From Phyllobacteriaceae bacterium (lineage in GTDB: Bacteria > Pseudomonadota > Alphaproteobacteria > Rhizobiales > Devosiaceae): 6,105 nt of DNA. Below, piece by piece: positions 1-6,105 of the stretch. Both the position numbers and the translations under genes were made by a program. The notes beneath the pieces were generated by a model that had not been told where the DNA came from, ran no database searches, and saw only the letters and a list, made by a program, of their open reading frames with translations. Position 1 is the stretch's first letter. Every line of letters starts with the position of its first letter. The stretch is from positions 1 through 6,105 of the forward strand of contig JAAZLP010000118.1 in assembly GCA_012799265.1 (NCBI GenBank), given 5' to 3'.

Positions 1-5
1 ACCCA

Positions 6-31
6 GCCATTCCCGCCCCGGCGGGGATGGC
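6..31. repeat. REP-like imperfect palindrome beyond the M23 gene
   Basis: A near-perfect inverted repeat has left arm 6-16 (GCCATTCCCGC), a short C/G loop, and right arm 21-31 (GCGGGGATGGC). The arms pair throughout except for one T/G wobble at 11/26. It lies 14 nt past the stop codon of the peptidase gene. No T run follows on the strand of that gene (the next bases read TGGGT), so it is not a typical intrinsic terminator. Short GC-rich extragenic palindromes of this type are common as REP-like elements in proteobacterial genomes. It could instead be a stabilising 3' hairpin of the peptidase mRNA, or a weak terminator. The family assignment is inference from shape alone. Confidence 0.45.
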
Positions 32-45
32 GCTGCCAGCCCTAA

Positions 46-1200
46 TTAGCCGAGCATGGCGCCGAGACGTTTACCGGCGTCAAGGAAGGGTTTGGGATCA
101 AGGGCTTGATCGCCCTTTCTTACTTCAAAATGCAGATGCGGCCCCGTCGAACGACCGGTCGATCCGACCTTGGCGATGGGTGTGCCTGTCGTCACCTTCT
201 GCCCCTCTCGTGCCAGTTGGGCGCTGAGATGGGCGTAGCGGGTGAGGAGGCCGTTGGGGTGACGCACTTCCACCACTTTGCCATAGCCGGACTTTTCGCC
301 GGAAAAGCTCACGACGCCATCACCGGCGCTATAGACAACCGTGCCGGTGGCGGCGGCGAAGTCGAGGCCGGAATGGAAAGCGCGGCCACCGGTGAAGGGG
401 TCCTTGCGGTTGCCATAGGTGGAGCTCTGGCGGAAATTGCCCGAGATGGGCATGTGAACCGGAGTGGCGCTGATGCCGGCGCGGGCGGCCTTGTAGCGGA
501 GCAGGGCCTCCATCACCGCATTGGCATCATCGATCATCGGTGAACCATCGGCGCCGCTGGCTTCAATGAGCGGACCGCCCATGCCGGTAAGGCCATCCTG
601 CGGCAGGTCGAGCTGAATGCCGAGCCTGCCAAGTTCGGAGACAATACCGGCGGTGCGGGTGTTGGCAGCGACGGCAATGCCGGTCATGGCCTGCTGGGTT
701 TCGGCCATCATGATGCTGACAACTTCGGCCGTGGCGGCGACGTCTGGATTGCCCGAGGGCGTGGTGATAACGGCAAGCTCGGTCGGTTCGCTCAGCGACA
801 TCTCTGCGGCGGCGATGCCAAGCTGGTCGGCCTTGTCGACCAGGGCGCGGACCAGTTGATGCTGCTCCAACAGGACTTCCTGTTGCTGGGTGAGCTCGTG
901 CAATTGCAGATTGATGTCGCCAGCCTGGGCATAGCTGCGCGAATGGAGGCGGTCGATCTCGACGCGCATCTGCGACAGGCGGTCCTCGTAGGCGGCGACG
1001 ATGAGATCATTCTGGCCGCTCATCAGCCGGGCTATGTCCGGCGCCATGAGGAAGGCCGTCACGGTGGCAGCATTGCTGGCGAGCAGCAGAGCGAACATGC
1101 CATAGAAGAGACCGGGATGGATGCCCTTGCGCGCAGGCGGCTGGTCGCGGTGGTCCCGAGTTCCAAAGCTGGCTGACAAACGCACGCAACGCCCCCGCAC
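46..1200 (-). CDS. Membrane-anchored M23 family metallopeptidase (peptidoglycan endopeptidase)
   Basis: Probable zinc-dependent murein endopeptidase that cuts peptide cross-links in the periplasm. The 384-residue product has a short basic cytoplasmic N-terminus, one hydrophobic segment at about residues 29-53 (signal anchor), and a charged, Gln-rich region at about 66-126 that looks like a coiled coil. A linker follows, then a C-terminal M23/LytM domain at about 255-372. The zinc and catalytic residues are all present: HSGLD gives H276 and D280, YAHL gives H324, and HLH gives H355 and H357. It should therefore be an active enzyme rather than a degenerate EnvC/NlpD-type activator. The coiled-coil-plus-M23 layout is common in alphaproteobacterial endopeptidases, and the cleaved bond cannot be read from sequence. 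The start is uncertain: GTG at 1200 has no clear ribosome site, and GTG at codon 6 or TTG at codon 8 are alternatives that keep the anchor. The gene lies 69 nt downstream of the peroxiredoxin gene on the same strand and may be partly co-transcribed with it. Confidence 0.93.
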   Translation of the reverse strand: MRGRCVRLSASFGTRDHRDQPPARKGIHPGLFYGMFALLLASNAATVTAFLMAPDIARLMSGQNDLIVAAYEDRLSQMRVEIDRLHSRSYAQAGDINLQLHELTQQQEVLLEQHQLVRALVDKADQLGIAAAEMSLSEPTELAVITTPSGNPDVAATAEVVSIMMAETQQAMTGIAVAANTRTAGIVSELGRLGIQLDLPQDGLTGMGGPLIEASGADGSPMIDDANAVMEALLRYKAARAGISATPVHMPISGNFRQSSTYGNRKDPFTGGRAFHSGLDFAAATGTVVYSAGDGVVSFSGEKSGYGKVVEVRHPNGLLTRYAHLSAQLAREGQKVTTGTPIAKVGSTGRSTGPHLHFEVRKGDQALDPKPFLDAGKRLGAMLG

Positions 1201-1208
1201 TCACGAAT

Positions 1209-1240
1209 GTGGTTAGCAAAGTATGGCTGCGCTTGGTTAA
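1209..1240 (-). promoter_or_regulatory. Candidate CtrA-like half-sites upstream of the M23 gene
   Basis: In the 69-nt gap between the peroxiredoxin and peptidase genes, the minus strand reads TTAACCAA at 1240-1233 and CTAACCAC at 1216-1209. They share the core TAACCA and their equivalent positions are 24 nt apart. The alphaproteobacterial cell-cycle regulator CtrA is known to bind TTAACCAT-type half-sites; these match it at 7 of 8 and 6 of 8 bases. Such AT-rich words are uncommon in DNA of this composition, but two short matches can arise by chance. I see no convincing -35/-10 pair. The call is inference. Confidence 0.25.
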
Positions 1241-1269
1241 AAAAGCTGAAAGCGAATAGCTCGTTCGGT

Positions 1270-1746
1270 TTAGGCGGCGGGGAACTCGCCCAGGGCGGCC
1301 AGCGCCTTTTCGGCATGACCCTTGATGCGCGTTGCGCGCATGATCCGCGCAATCTTGCCTTCGGGATCAATGATGAAGCTCGTGCGAATCAGGCCCATGA
1401 ACTCGCGGCCATAGAGTTTCTTGAGCTGCCAGAGGCCGAAGGATTCGATGACTTTGCGCTCGGGATCAGCAGCAAGCTGCACCTTGAGGCCATATTTGGC
1501 CCGGAATTTCACATGGCTCTGGAGGTCATCGGGGGAGATGCCATAGACGGCGGCGCCCAACTCAGCGAACCGCTCAAGTCGCTCTGAGAATTCGATATTT
1601 TCGTCCACGCAGCCGCCTGAGTCATCCTGCGGATAGAAATAGAGAACAGCGTAGCGGCCCTTCAGGTCAGCCTTCGAGACGGTTGTTCCATCGTCCAGAT
1701 GGAGGGTGAAATCGGGGGCGGCATCGCCCGGCTTGAGATCAGTCAT
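1270..1746 (-). CDS. bcp: Peroxiredoxin, BCP/PrxQ group, single-cysteine variant
   Basis: Thiol peroxidase that reduces hydrogen peroxide and organic hydroperoxides in the cytoplasm. The product has 158 residues, the usual BCP length. The N-terminus (LKPGDAAPDFTL) and the thioredoxin-fold strand with FYPQDDSGGC carry the peroxiredoxin pattern P-x3-(T/S)-x2-C, with P39, S43 and peroxidatic C46. R121 in RTSFIIDPEGKI is the expected conserved active-site arginine. Two points differ from E. coli BCP. The usual DDTPGC is DDSGGC here. The resolving cysteine five residues after the peroxidatic one is replaced by I51, and the protein has no other cysteine, so it must work by a 1-Cys cycle, with an outside thiol needed for recycling. 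ATG at 1746 has a good ribosome site. The gene is divergent from the YhdP-like gene and lies upstream of the M23 gene. Confidence 0.93.
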   Translation of the reverse strand: MTDLKPGDAAPDFTLHLDDGTTVSKADLKGRYAVLYFYPQDDSGGCVDENIEFSERLERFAELGAAVYGISPDDLQSHVKFRAKYGLKVQLAADPERKVIESFGLWQLKKLYGREFMGLIRTSFIIDPEGKIARIMRATRIKGHAEKALAALGEFPAA

Positions 1747-1754
1747 GCATATGG

Positions 1755-1760
1755 TCCTTT
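1755..1760 (-). promoter_or_regulatory. Ribosome binding site of bcp
   Basis: On the minus strand this reads AAAGGA, 8 nt before the ATG at 1746-1744. This is good Shine-Dalgarno spacing. It supports the ATG at 1746 over the overlapping out-of-frame ATG four bases upstream. Confidence 0.75.
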
Positions 1761-1816
1761 GAGCAGATCAATAGAGGGTGTCGGTGCCTCAATCCAGCCG
1801 GTATCATCGCCCAAGG

Positions 1817-1833
1817 AACCGCCTCACGCGGTT
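1817..1833. repeat. Small hairpin in the divergent control region
   Basis: A perfect 6-bp inverted repeat, AACCGC at 1817-1822 and GCGGTT at 1828-1833, encloses a 5-nt loop. It lies 47 nt before the start of the YhdP-like gene and 71 nt before bcp. It could be an operator for a dimeric regulator or a leader hairpin. It has no long T tract, so a terminator is unlikely. A 6-bp repeat can occur by chance. Confidence 0.3.
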
Positions 1834-1879
1834 TGATTCTGCGAGGGCAGGATAGGTTGATCTCTGGGTGTGGCAGTAG

Positions 1880-4800
1880 GTGAACGAAGCGTCAGGCTCC
1901 ACAAATGCTGAGTCCTTGCCCCGGCCTGCGCCAGCGCGTCGGCGACCGATGCGTCGTGCCGCCAAGATAGCTGTCTGGGCTCTTGGCCTGCCATGCGCCT
2001 TGCTGGTCGTCCTCTATTTCGTTCTGCTGATCACCCCCATTCGGCTCCCCTTTACCGGGCCGGCCATCCGCAGCTTCGTCCAGACAATGATCCCGCCCTC
2101 GTCGGAGCTGACGCTCGGCGATATGGCGCTGGCGCTCGAAGATGGCGTGTGGCCTGTCATTCGCTTCTCGCCTGTCGAATTCCGGGATCGCAAGTCGGGC
2201 GCCTATATCGCCATTGAGGCGCTGGAAGTGGGCTTTTCGCCCTCTAGGGCTTTGTTTGGTCAGCCGGGCACCACCGTCACCATCGCCGGGCCACGTGTGC
2301 AGATCGTGCAGGATCTGTACGGGCCGCGTCCGTCGCGGTTCGAGGTGGTGCAGAGCGACAGCGGCGCCCATTACACGATCCGTGTGCTTGAGGGCGAAGA
2401 TGCCTTCGCGCCGGTTCAGATTTCGTCTGCCGGTATCGCCACCCCCGATGGCGAAGCCTTGCCGATGCGGTCGGACAATGACTGGCTCGTGTTCAATCTC
2501 GAGGCGTCGGAAGCCGGTCTCGCCGCCGTGGTTGAACAGGTCGATCTGGGGCGTTTTTCAAGGCTCGTGGTCCGCGACGGCGTGGTCGACATGACCGATC
2601 CCCTTTATGGGCTCTATCGCCAGTTTCAGGAGGTGAGCCTCGAACTTGAGCCACAGCCCGACGGTGTCGGGACAGTGGGCGAGTTCGCGGCGCGCATTGG
2701 CGAGCGGCGGGTCTATGGAGAGCTGGCGCGCACGATCGAGGATGATGGCACGCGCCGGCTGAGGGCCGATATTACCAATCTCGATTTTTCCGCGCTCGTT
2801 CCGATGATGGATGATCGGGACAGCCTTGCCGCCATGCCGGGCGCTGGCGCCGTGTCAATGGATGTCGCCTTCACCAAGGACGAAGGCAAGTTGGTCGGCG
2901 GCGATCTGAAGATCGATCTCACCGGGATGGACCTGCGGCTGGGGACGGACCTTTTTCCTGTCGCCACCAGCATTCTCAACGTTTCCTGGGACCCAAAGAG
3001 CGGCCAGTTTGCGCTCGATGAAGGCACGCTCCAGATCGGCAACAGCACGGCGACGATCTCCGGCGTGTTCGCCATGGGCCTCGACCCGAAATATGGGCCG
3101 ACCATCGGTATTTCGATGCTGGCTCGCAATGTGTCGATCAATCCCTATGATCTGGAAGCGCCGGCGGAGCCCTTTGAGACGGTGGAGTTCACCGGCTGGT
3201 CTGCGCCGCTCTACGGCGCTCTAGGCATTGATCGCCTGGTCGCGCGGCGAGGCGATGCCAGCGTGGCAACAGCCGGTCGCATCGACATGCTGCGTGATGG
3301 CATAGGCCTCGATATGACTGTCGCGGGGCAGGGGATTACGGCGGACGATTTCAAGCGGCTCTGGCCCTATATCATGGGCGGGGAAAGTCGCGACTGGATG
3401 GTTGCCAATGTGACCCAGGGGACAGTCAAGAGCGCCAATATGCGCTTCACGTTCCCGGTCGGCACCATGAACATGCTTGAGGGCAGTGACGAACCACTGC
3501 CGCCGGACAGCATGGATATCGACATTGTCGGCGAGAATGTCGCCATCAGACCCACCGAGGCCATGCCGCCGATCCTGATCGATGGCGAGACGCGGATTTC
3601 CTATGATGGCGATTTTTCTGTCGCGGGCGGCGGCGGCACGATCGATACCGCACGGGGCCCCATAAAGGTCACCAATCCGGCTTTGATCATGGACAATTCG
3701 GTGCCGACTGAGCCCCTGATCGAAATTTCAGGCGACCTTTCGGCGTCCATTCCAGCGTTGATTGCGCTGCTCGAGGAGCAGCAGCCTGAGGCCCTGGACG
3801 GTGTTGAACTGCCCATTGATATCGAGAGCCTCACCGGCACCCTCGATGTGGGGCTGGTGGCAACCATAGGCCTTGCGGACGAAGCCGCCGGGCGCCCGAT
3901 GAGCATTGACTACGTCGCCAATGGCAATGTGACCGATTTCGGCAGTTCCGAGCCGATCCAGGGCTACAGCTTCGGCAACGGGCAACTGGCCTTTTCGGCT
4001 AACCAGGAAGGTTATCAACTCGGCGGGACGGCCGAGATACAGGGTATCAAGGCCGATATCTCCGTTGAAGGCACGCCTGAGACGGCCCCGGTCCTCCGTC
4101 TGGGAACCACTGTCGCGGCACGGGATCTTGCCGCCATGGGGTTCGATGTGTCGGAATTCCTCACCGGCTCGGTACAGGTCGTGGGGCAGCCGCTCGAAGA
4201 TGGCCGCATCGAGGTTGCAATCGACCTCGCCAATGCTGGGCTCAACATCAAGGATGTCGGGATCACCAAGGCCGCAGGCACGGCGGGGGCGCTGACGGCC
4301 AAAATCCGCATGGCAGGCGAGACGACGCATGTTGAAGATATTGCGCTCGCCTTTGGCACGGTGCGCCTCAATGGCAGGATCGAGTTCCACAGCACGAAGG
4401 GCCTCGTCAGCGCGAACTTTGACACCTTTGCGCTGAGTTCAGGCGACAGCGCGAGCGTTGCACTAACCCCCATCGATGGCGGCTATTCGGCGCGCATCAG
4501 GGGAAGGCAGCTTGATCTCAAGCCAGTGCTGGGACGGTTCTTCAGCCTCGAAGGCGGTAGTGGCGGGGTGGAGACAACCCAGTTCGATCAGTCCATCGCG
4601 CTGGATGTCGAACTGGACCGCGCCGTCGGCTACTACGCGACTACAGCATTTAATCTCGACCTCGACCTGCTGCTGCGTGGTGGGGACATGCGGCGTGTCA
4701 GTCTTTCCGCGCAGTTCAGCGAAGGCAATGCCATCTCCATCACGACCAACCCGGCGCCGAATGGCAGGTCGCTGGCGGTGGCATTCAATGATGCCGGGAC

Positions 4801-5362
4801 GATCCTGCGCCTCCTGGGCATCTATTCGCAGCTGGCGGGTGGCTCCGGCAGCCTCTTGATGACGACCGACACCAGGCAGGATGTCGAGACCGGCAACCTC
4901 GTCATGCGGAACTTCTCCATCGTCGATGAGGCCAATGTCATCCAGGTGCTCGGCAATCATTCCGATTCCCGCGCCGCCATTGCCGCCGGCAATCGCCTCG
5001 ACTTTGACGCGGCGGAGCTGACCTTCCTGAGGCGCAGCGATCGGGTGGAAGTGACCAATGCCGTACTGGCCGGGGATATGGTCGGCGGTACGTTGCGCGG
5101 CTTTATCTATACCGATAGTGGCCAATATGACCTGACGGGGACGTATGTGCCGCTGTTTGGGCTGAACAACGCGTTCCAGCAGATCCCGCTGCTTGGCCCC
5201 TTGCTCGGTGGGCGCAGTGGGGAGGGTCTCGTGGGCGTGACCTTTGCAGTGCGTGGTCCGTTGAGCCAGCCGCAGTTCCTGGTCAATCCCCTCTCGATCC
5301 TGGCACCAGGATTCCTGCGTGAGCTCTTCGAGTTCCGGGCGCGCGAGCAACCGGCTCAATAA
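1880..5362 (+). CDS. YhdP/AsmA-like inner-membrane-anchored periplasmic protein (probable lipid-transport bridge)
   Basis: A 1160-residue protein with a Pro/Arg-rich cytoplasmic N-terminus, one transmembrane helix at about residues 29-51, then a very long beta-rich periplasmic part of alternating short strands and loops. A mid-protein block at 494-516 (LWPYIMGGESRDW, then N and G residues) resembles the conserved part of the DUF3971/YhdP family. The C-terminus has the AsmA-like signature: GTYVPLFGLNNAFQQIPLLG at 1087-1106, a GEGL stretch, and VNPLSILAPGFLRELFEF at 1135-1152. E. coli YhdP (about 1266 residues) acts with TamB and YdbH in moving phospholipid to the outer membrane; a similar role is inferred here. 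The only cysteine is C39 inside the membrane helix. GTG at 1880 directly follows an in-frame TAG and is the earliest possible start; ATG at 1949 (residue 24) would also keep the anchor. Neither has a strong ribosome site. The gene appears monocistronic, ending at a terminator. Confidence 0.85.
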   Translation: MNEASGSTNAESLPRPAPARRRPMRRAAKIAVWALGLPCALLVVLYFVLLITPIRLPFTGPAIRSFVQTMIPPSSELTLGDMALALEDGVWPVIRFSPVEFRDRKSGAYIAIEALEVGFSPSRALFGQPGTTVTIAGPRVQIVQDLYGPRPSRFEVVQSDSGAHYTIRVLEGEDAFAPVQISSAGIATPDGEALPMRSDNDWLVFNLEASEAGLAAVVEQVDLGRFSRLVVRDGVVDMTDPLYGLYRQFQEVSLELEPQPDGVGTVGEFAARIGERRVYGELARTIEDDGTRRLRADITNLDFSALVPMMDDRDSLAAMPGAGAVSMDVAFTKDEGKLVGGDLKIDLTGMDLRLGTDLFPVATSILNVSWDPKSGQFALDEGTLQIGNSTATISGVFAMGLDPKYGPTIGISMLARNVSINPYDLEAPAEPFETVEFTGWSAPLYGALGIDRLVARRGDASVATAGRIDMLRDGIGLDMTVAGQGITADDFKRLWPYIMGGESRDWMVANVTQGTVKSANMRFTFPVGTMNMLEGSDEPLPPDSMDIDIVGENVAIRPTEAMPPILIDGETRISYDGDFSVAGGGGTIDTARGPIKVTNPALIMDNSVPTEPLIEISGDLSASIPALIALLEEQQPEALDGVELPIDIESLTGTLDVGLVATIGLADEAAGRPMSIDYVANGNVTDFGSSEPIQGYSFGNGQLAFSANQEGYQLGGTAEIQGIKADISVEGTPETAPVLRLGTTVAARDLAAMGFDVSEFLTGSVQVVGQPLEDGRIEVAIDLANAGLNIKDVGITKAAGTAGALTAKIRMAGETTHVEDIALAFGTVRLNGRIEFHSTKGLVSANFDTFALSSGDSASVALTPIDGGYSARIRGRQLDLKPVLGRFFSLEGGSGGVETTQFDQSIALDVELDRAVGYYATTAFNLDLDLLLRGGDMRRVSLSAQFSEGNAISITTNPAPNGRSLAVAFNDAGTILRLLGIYSQLAGGSGSLLMTTDTRQDVETGNLVMRNFSIVDEANVIQVLGNHSDSRAAIAAGNRLDFDAAELTFLRRSDRVEVTNAVLAGDMVGGTLRGFIYTDSGQYDLTGTYVPLFGLNNAFQQIPLLGPLLGGRSGEGLVGVTFAVRGPLSQPQFLVNPLSILAPGFLRELFEFRAREQPAQ

Positions 5363-5365
5363 AAG

Positions 5366-5390
5366 AAAGGGCGCCGCGAGGGCGCCCTTT
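5366..5390. terminator. Bidirectional intrinsic terminator between convergent genes
   Basis: A perfect 10-bp stem is formed by AAAGGGCGCC (5366-5375) and GGCGCCCTTT (5381-5390) around the loop GCGAG. It starts 4 nt after the stop of the YhdP-like gene and ends 23 nt before the stop codon of tyrS. The plus strand continues TTTTCATTTC, and the minus strand reads CCCTTTCTTTTATT, so each direction has a GC stem followed by a T-rich tract. One element can therefore serve both genes. Confidence 0.88.
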
Positions 5391-5412
5391 TCATTTCTGA
5401 CTGTCGTCGGTC

Positions 5413-6105
5413 TTAGACCGGCTTGATCAGCGCGTGCTTCTTCTTGCCAACGGAGAGCTTGATAACCCCTTCTTCGAGGACCGCGTCGGGGCCAAGGGTG
5501 AGCTTGTCATCGCTGACGACAGCATCGTTGACGCGCACGGCACCAGATGTGACGTGGCGACGCGCTTCGCTGTTGGACGTGGCGAGGCCAGCCTTCACAA
5601 GTGCATTGAGCACGCCCAGACCAGTCGCCAGCTCGGCGCTGGGGATTTCGGTTGTCGGCAGGGACAGGTCGAGCTTGCCGGTTTCGAAAGTGGCGCGCGC
5701 AGTTTCCGCCGCTTCTTCAGCGGCGGCACGGCTGTGCACCATGGCGGTGACTTCGGTGGCGAGGCGCTTTTTCGCTTCGTTGATGTCGCCGGCACAGATG
5801 CGGGCGATTTCATCGAGCGGCAGCACGGTGAAGAGCTTCATGAAGCGTTCCACGTCAGCGTCTTCAGTGTTCCGCCAGTACTGCCAGAAGTCATAGACAC
5901 TCATCATATCGGCATTGAGCCACATGGCGCCGCCGAGCGACTTGCCCATCTTCTGGCCGGAGGCAGTCGTCAGCAGCGGCGATGTCAGGGCATAGAACTG
6001 CTTGCCGAGCATGCGGTGGCCGAGGTCGATGCCGTTGACGATATTGCCCCACTGATCCGAACCGCCCATTTGCAGCACGCAATCGTAGCGCTTGTTCAAC
6101 TCCAC
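5413..6105 (-). CDS. tyrS: Tyrosyl-tRNA synthetase, C-terminal part (5' end beyond the window)
   Basis: Charges tRNA-Tyr with tyrosine in the cytoplasm. About 230 C-terminal residues are visible; the whole enzyme is normally about 400-420, so roughly the first 185 are missing. The GTG at the window edge is almost certainly an internal valine codon, not a start. Fragment residues 11-22 (LQMGGSDQWGNI) are the conserved tyrosine/ATP-site block of bacterial TyrRS. KMGKS at 52-56 is the class I signature loop; glycine in the middle position is normal for TyrRS. An anticodon-binding helical region follows. The C-terminal 165-225 stretch (VLNALVKAGLATSNSEARR and following) is an S4-type RNA-binding domain. 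The HIGH-type motif would lie outside the window. The gene converges on the YhdP-like gene and shares its terminator. The frame is intact throughout the visible part. Confidence 0.96.
   Translation of the reverse strand: MELNKRYDCVLQMGGSDQWGNIVNGIDLGHRMLGKQFYALTSPLLTTASGQKMGKSLGGAMWLNADMMSVYDFWQYWRNTEDADVERFMKLFTVLPLDEIARICAGDINEAKKRLATEVTAMVHSRAAAEEAAETARATFETGKLDLSLPTTEIPSAELATGLGVLNALVKAGLATSNSEARRHVTSGAVRVNDAVVSDDKLTLGPDAVLEEGVIKLSVGKKKHALIKPV

Larger units (their letters stand above)
1747..1879. promoter_or_regulatory. Divergent intergenic region between bcp and the yhdP-like gene
   Basis: This 133-nt gap must hold the 5' control regions of both divergent genes unless a promoter lies inside a coding region. 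It contains a 6-bp hairpin at 1817-1833 and a distant inverted pair, AGATCAA at 1765-1771 and TTGATCT at 1857-1863. I found no sigma-70-type -35/-10 pair with acceptable spacing on either strand, so no promoter is placed. Promoters in alphaproteobacteria often have weak -10 elements, and failing to see one means little. Confidence 0.5.

Noticed and set aside
106..543. 145-codon plus-strand frame over the M23 catalytic domain
   Set aside because: The opposite strand encodes the complete zinc-binding motifs; this frame is a Gly/Ala-rich shadow.
1236..1262. Possible terminator between bcp and the M23 gene (T run on the minus strand)
   Set aside because: There is a run of six T, but before it I find only 3-4 bp of weak pairing and no GC-rich stem.
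1207..1587. 126-codon plus-strand frame over the peroxiredoxin gene
   Set aside because: It is a shadow of bcp, whose active-site motif, ribosome site and length identify the real coding strand.
3766..3782. 7-bp hairpin inside the YhdP-like gene
   Set aside because: It results from consecutive Leu-Leu-Glu-Glu-Gln codons in an intact frame and has no T tract.
3728..4390. 220-codon open frame antisense to the YhdP-like gene
   Set aside because: Same reasons: no domain, no ribosome site noted, and full overlap with a gene that has family signatures at both ends.
4463..5359. 298-codon open frame antisense to the YhdP-like gene
   Set aside because: It lies wholly inside a confidently called gene. 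Its product is rich in Gln, His and Arg with no recognisable domain. Long antisense frames are expected in GC-rich coding DNA.
5706..5726. Perfect 8-bp hairpin with a 5-nt loop inside tyrS
   Set aside because: It falls on Ala/Glu codons (GCC, GCT, GAA) of a repetitive helical stretch, so codon composition explains it.
5423..5896. 157-codon plus-strand frame over tyrS
   Set aside because: It is Ser/Ala-rich and low in complexity, and it lies opposite clear TyrRS and S4-domain sequence.
5956..5970. KMGKS in place of KMSKS in tyrosyl-tRNA synthetase
   Set aside because: Bacterial TyrRS often has glycine here (KFGKT in E. coli), so this is normal for the family.

Overview
The window is GC-rich, densely coding DNA that reads as an ordinary chromosomal segment of an alphaproteobacterium, most likely from the Hyphomicrobiales. 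A Devosia-like organism would fit, but that is an impression from protein style and gene content, not a test. I see no phage, transposase, integrase, CRISPR, tRNA or rRNA signature.

Layout from left to right. (1) 46-1200, minus: a membrane-anchored M23 (LytM/peptidase M23) cell-wall endopeptidase with a coiled-coil stalk and a complete zinc site. A REP-like palindrome lies just past its stop codon, at the window edge. (2) 1270-1746, minus: a peroxiredoxin of the BCP/PrxQ group with a single cysteine, 69 nt upstream of the peptidase gene on the same strand. (3) 1747-1879: a 133-nt divergent intergenic region with a small hairpin. (4) 1880-5362, plus: a 1160-residue YhdP/AsmA-like inner-membrane-anchored periplasmic protein, the dominant feature of the window. 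(5) 5366-5390: a strong stem-loop with T tracts on both sides, a shared terminator between convergent genes. (6) 5413-6105, minus: the C-terminal half of tyrosyl-tRNA synthetase, cut by the right window edge.

Functionally, the YhdP-like protein and the M23 peptidase both act in the cell envelope: the first probably in inner-to-outer membrane lipid transport, the second in peptidoglycan remodelling. The peroxiredoxin and tyrS are cytoplasmic housekeeping genes. Nothing shows that these genes form one pathway.

I looked for a novel system and did not find one. The best leads are modest: the one-cysteine active site of the peroxiredoxin, two CtrA-like half-sites upstream of the peptidase, and the alphaproteobacterial YhdP-like protein itself. 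All long antisense reading frames look like shadows of the genes listed.
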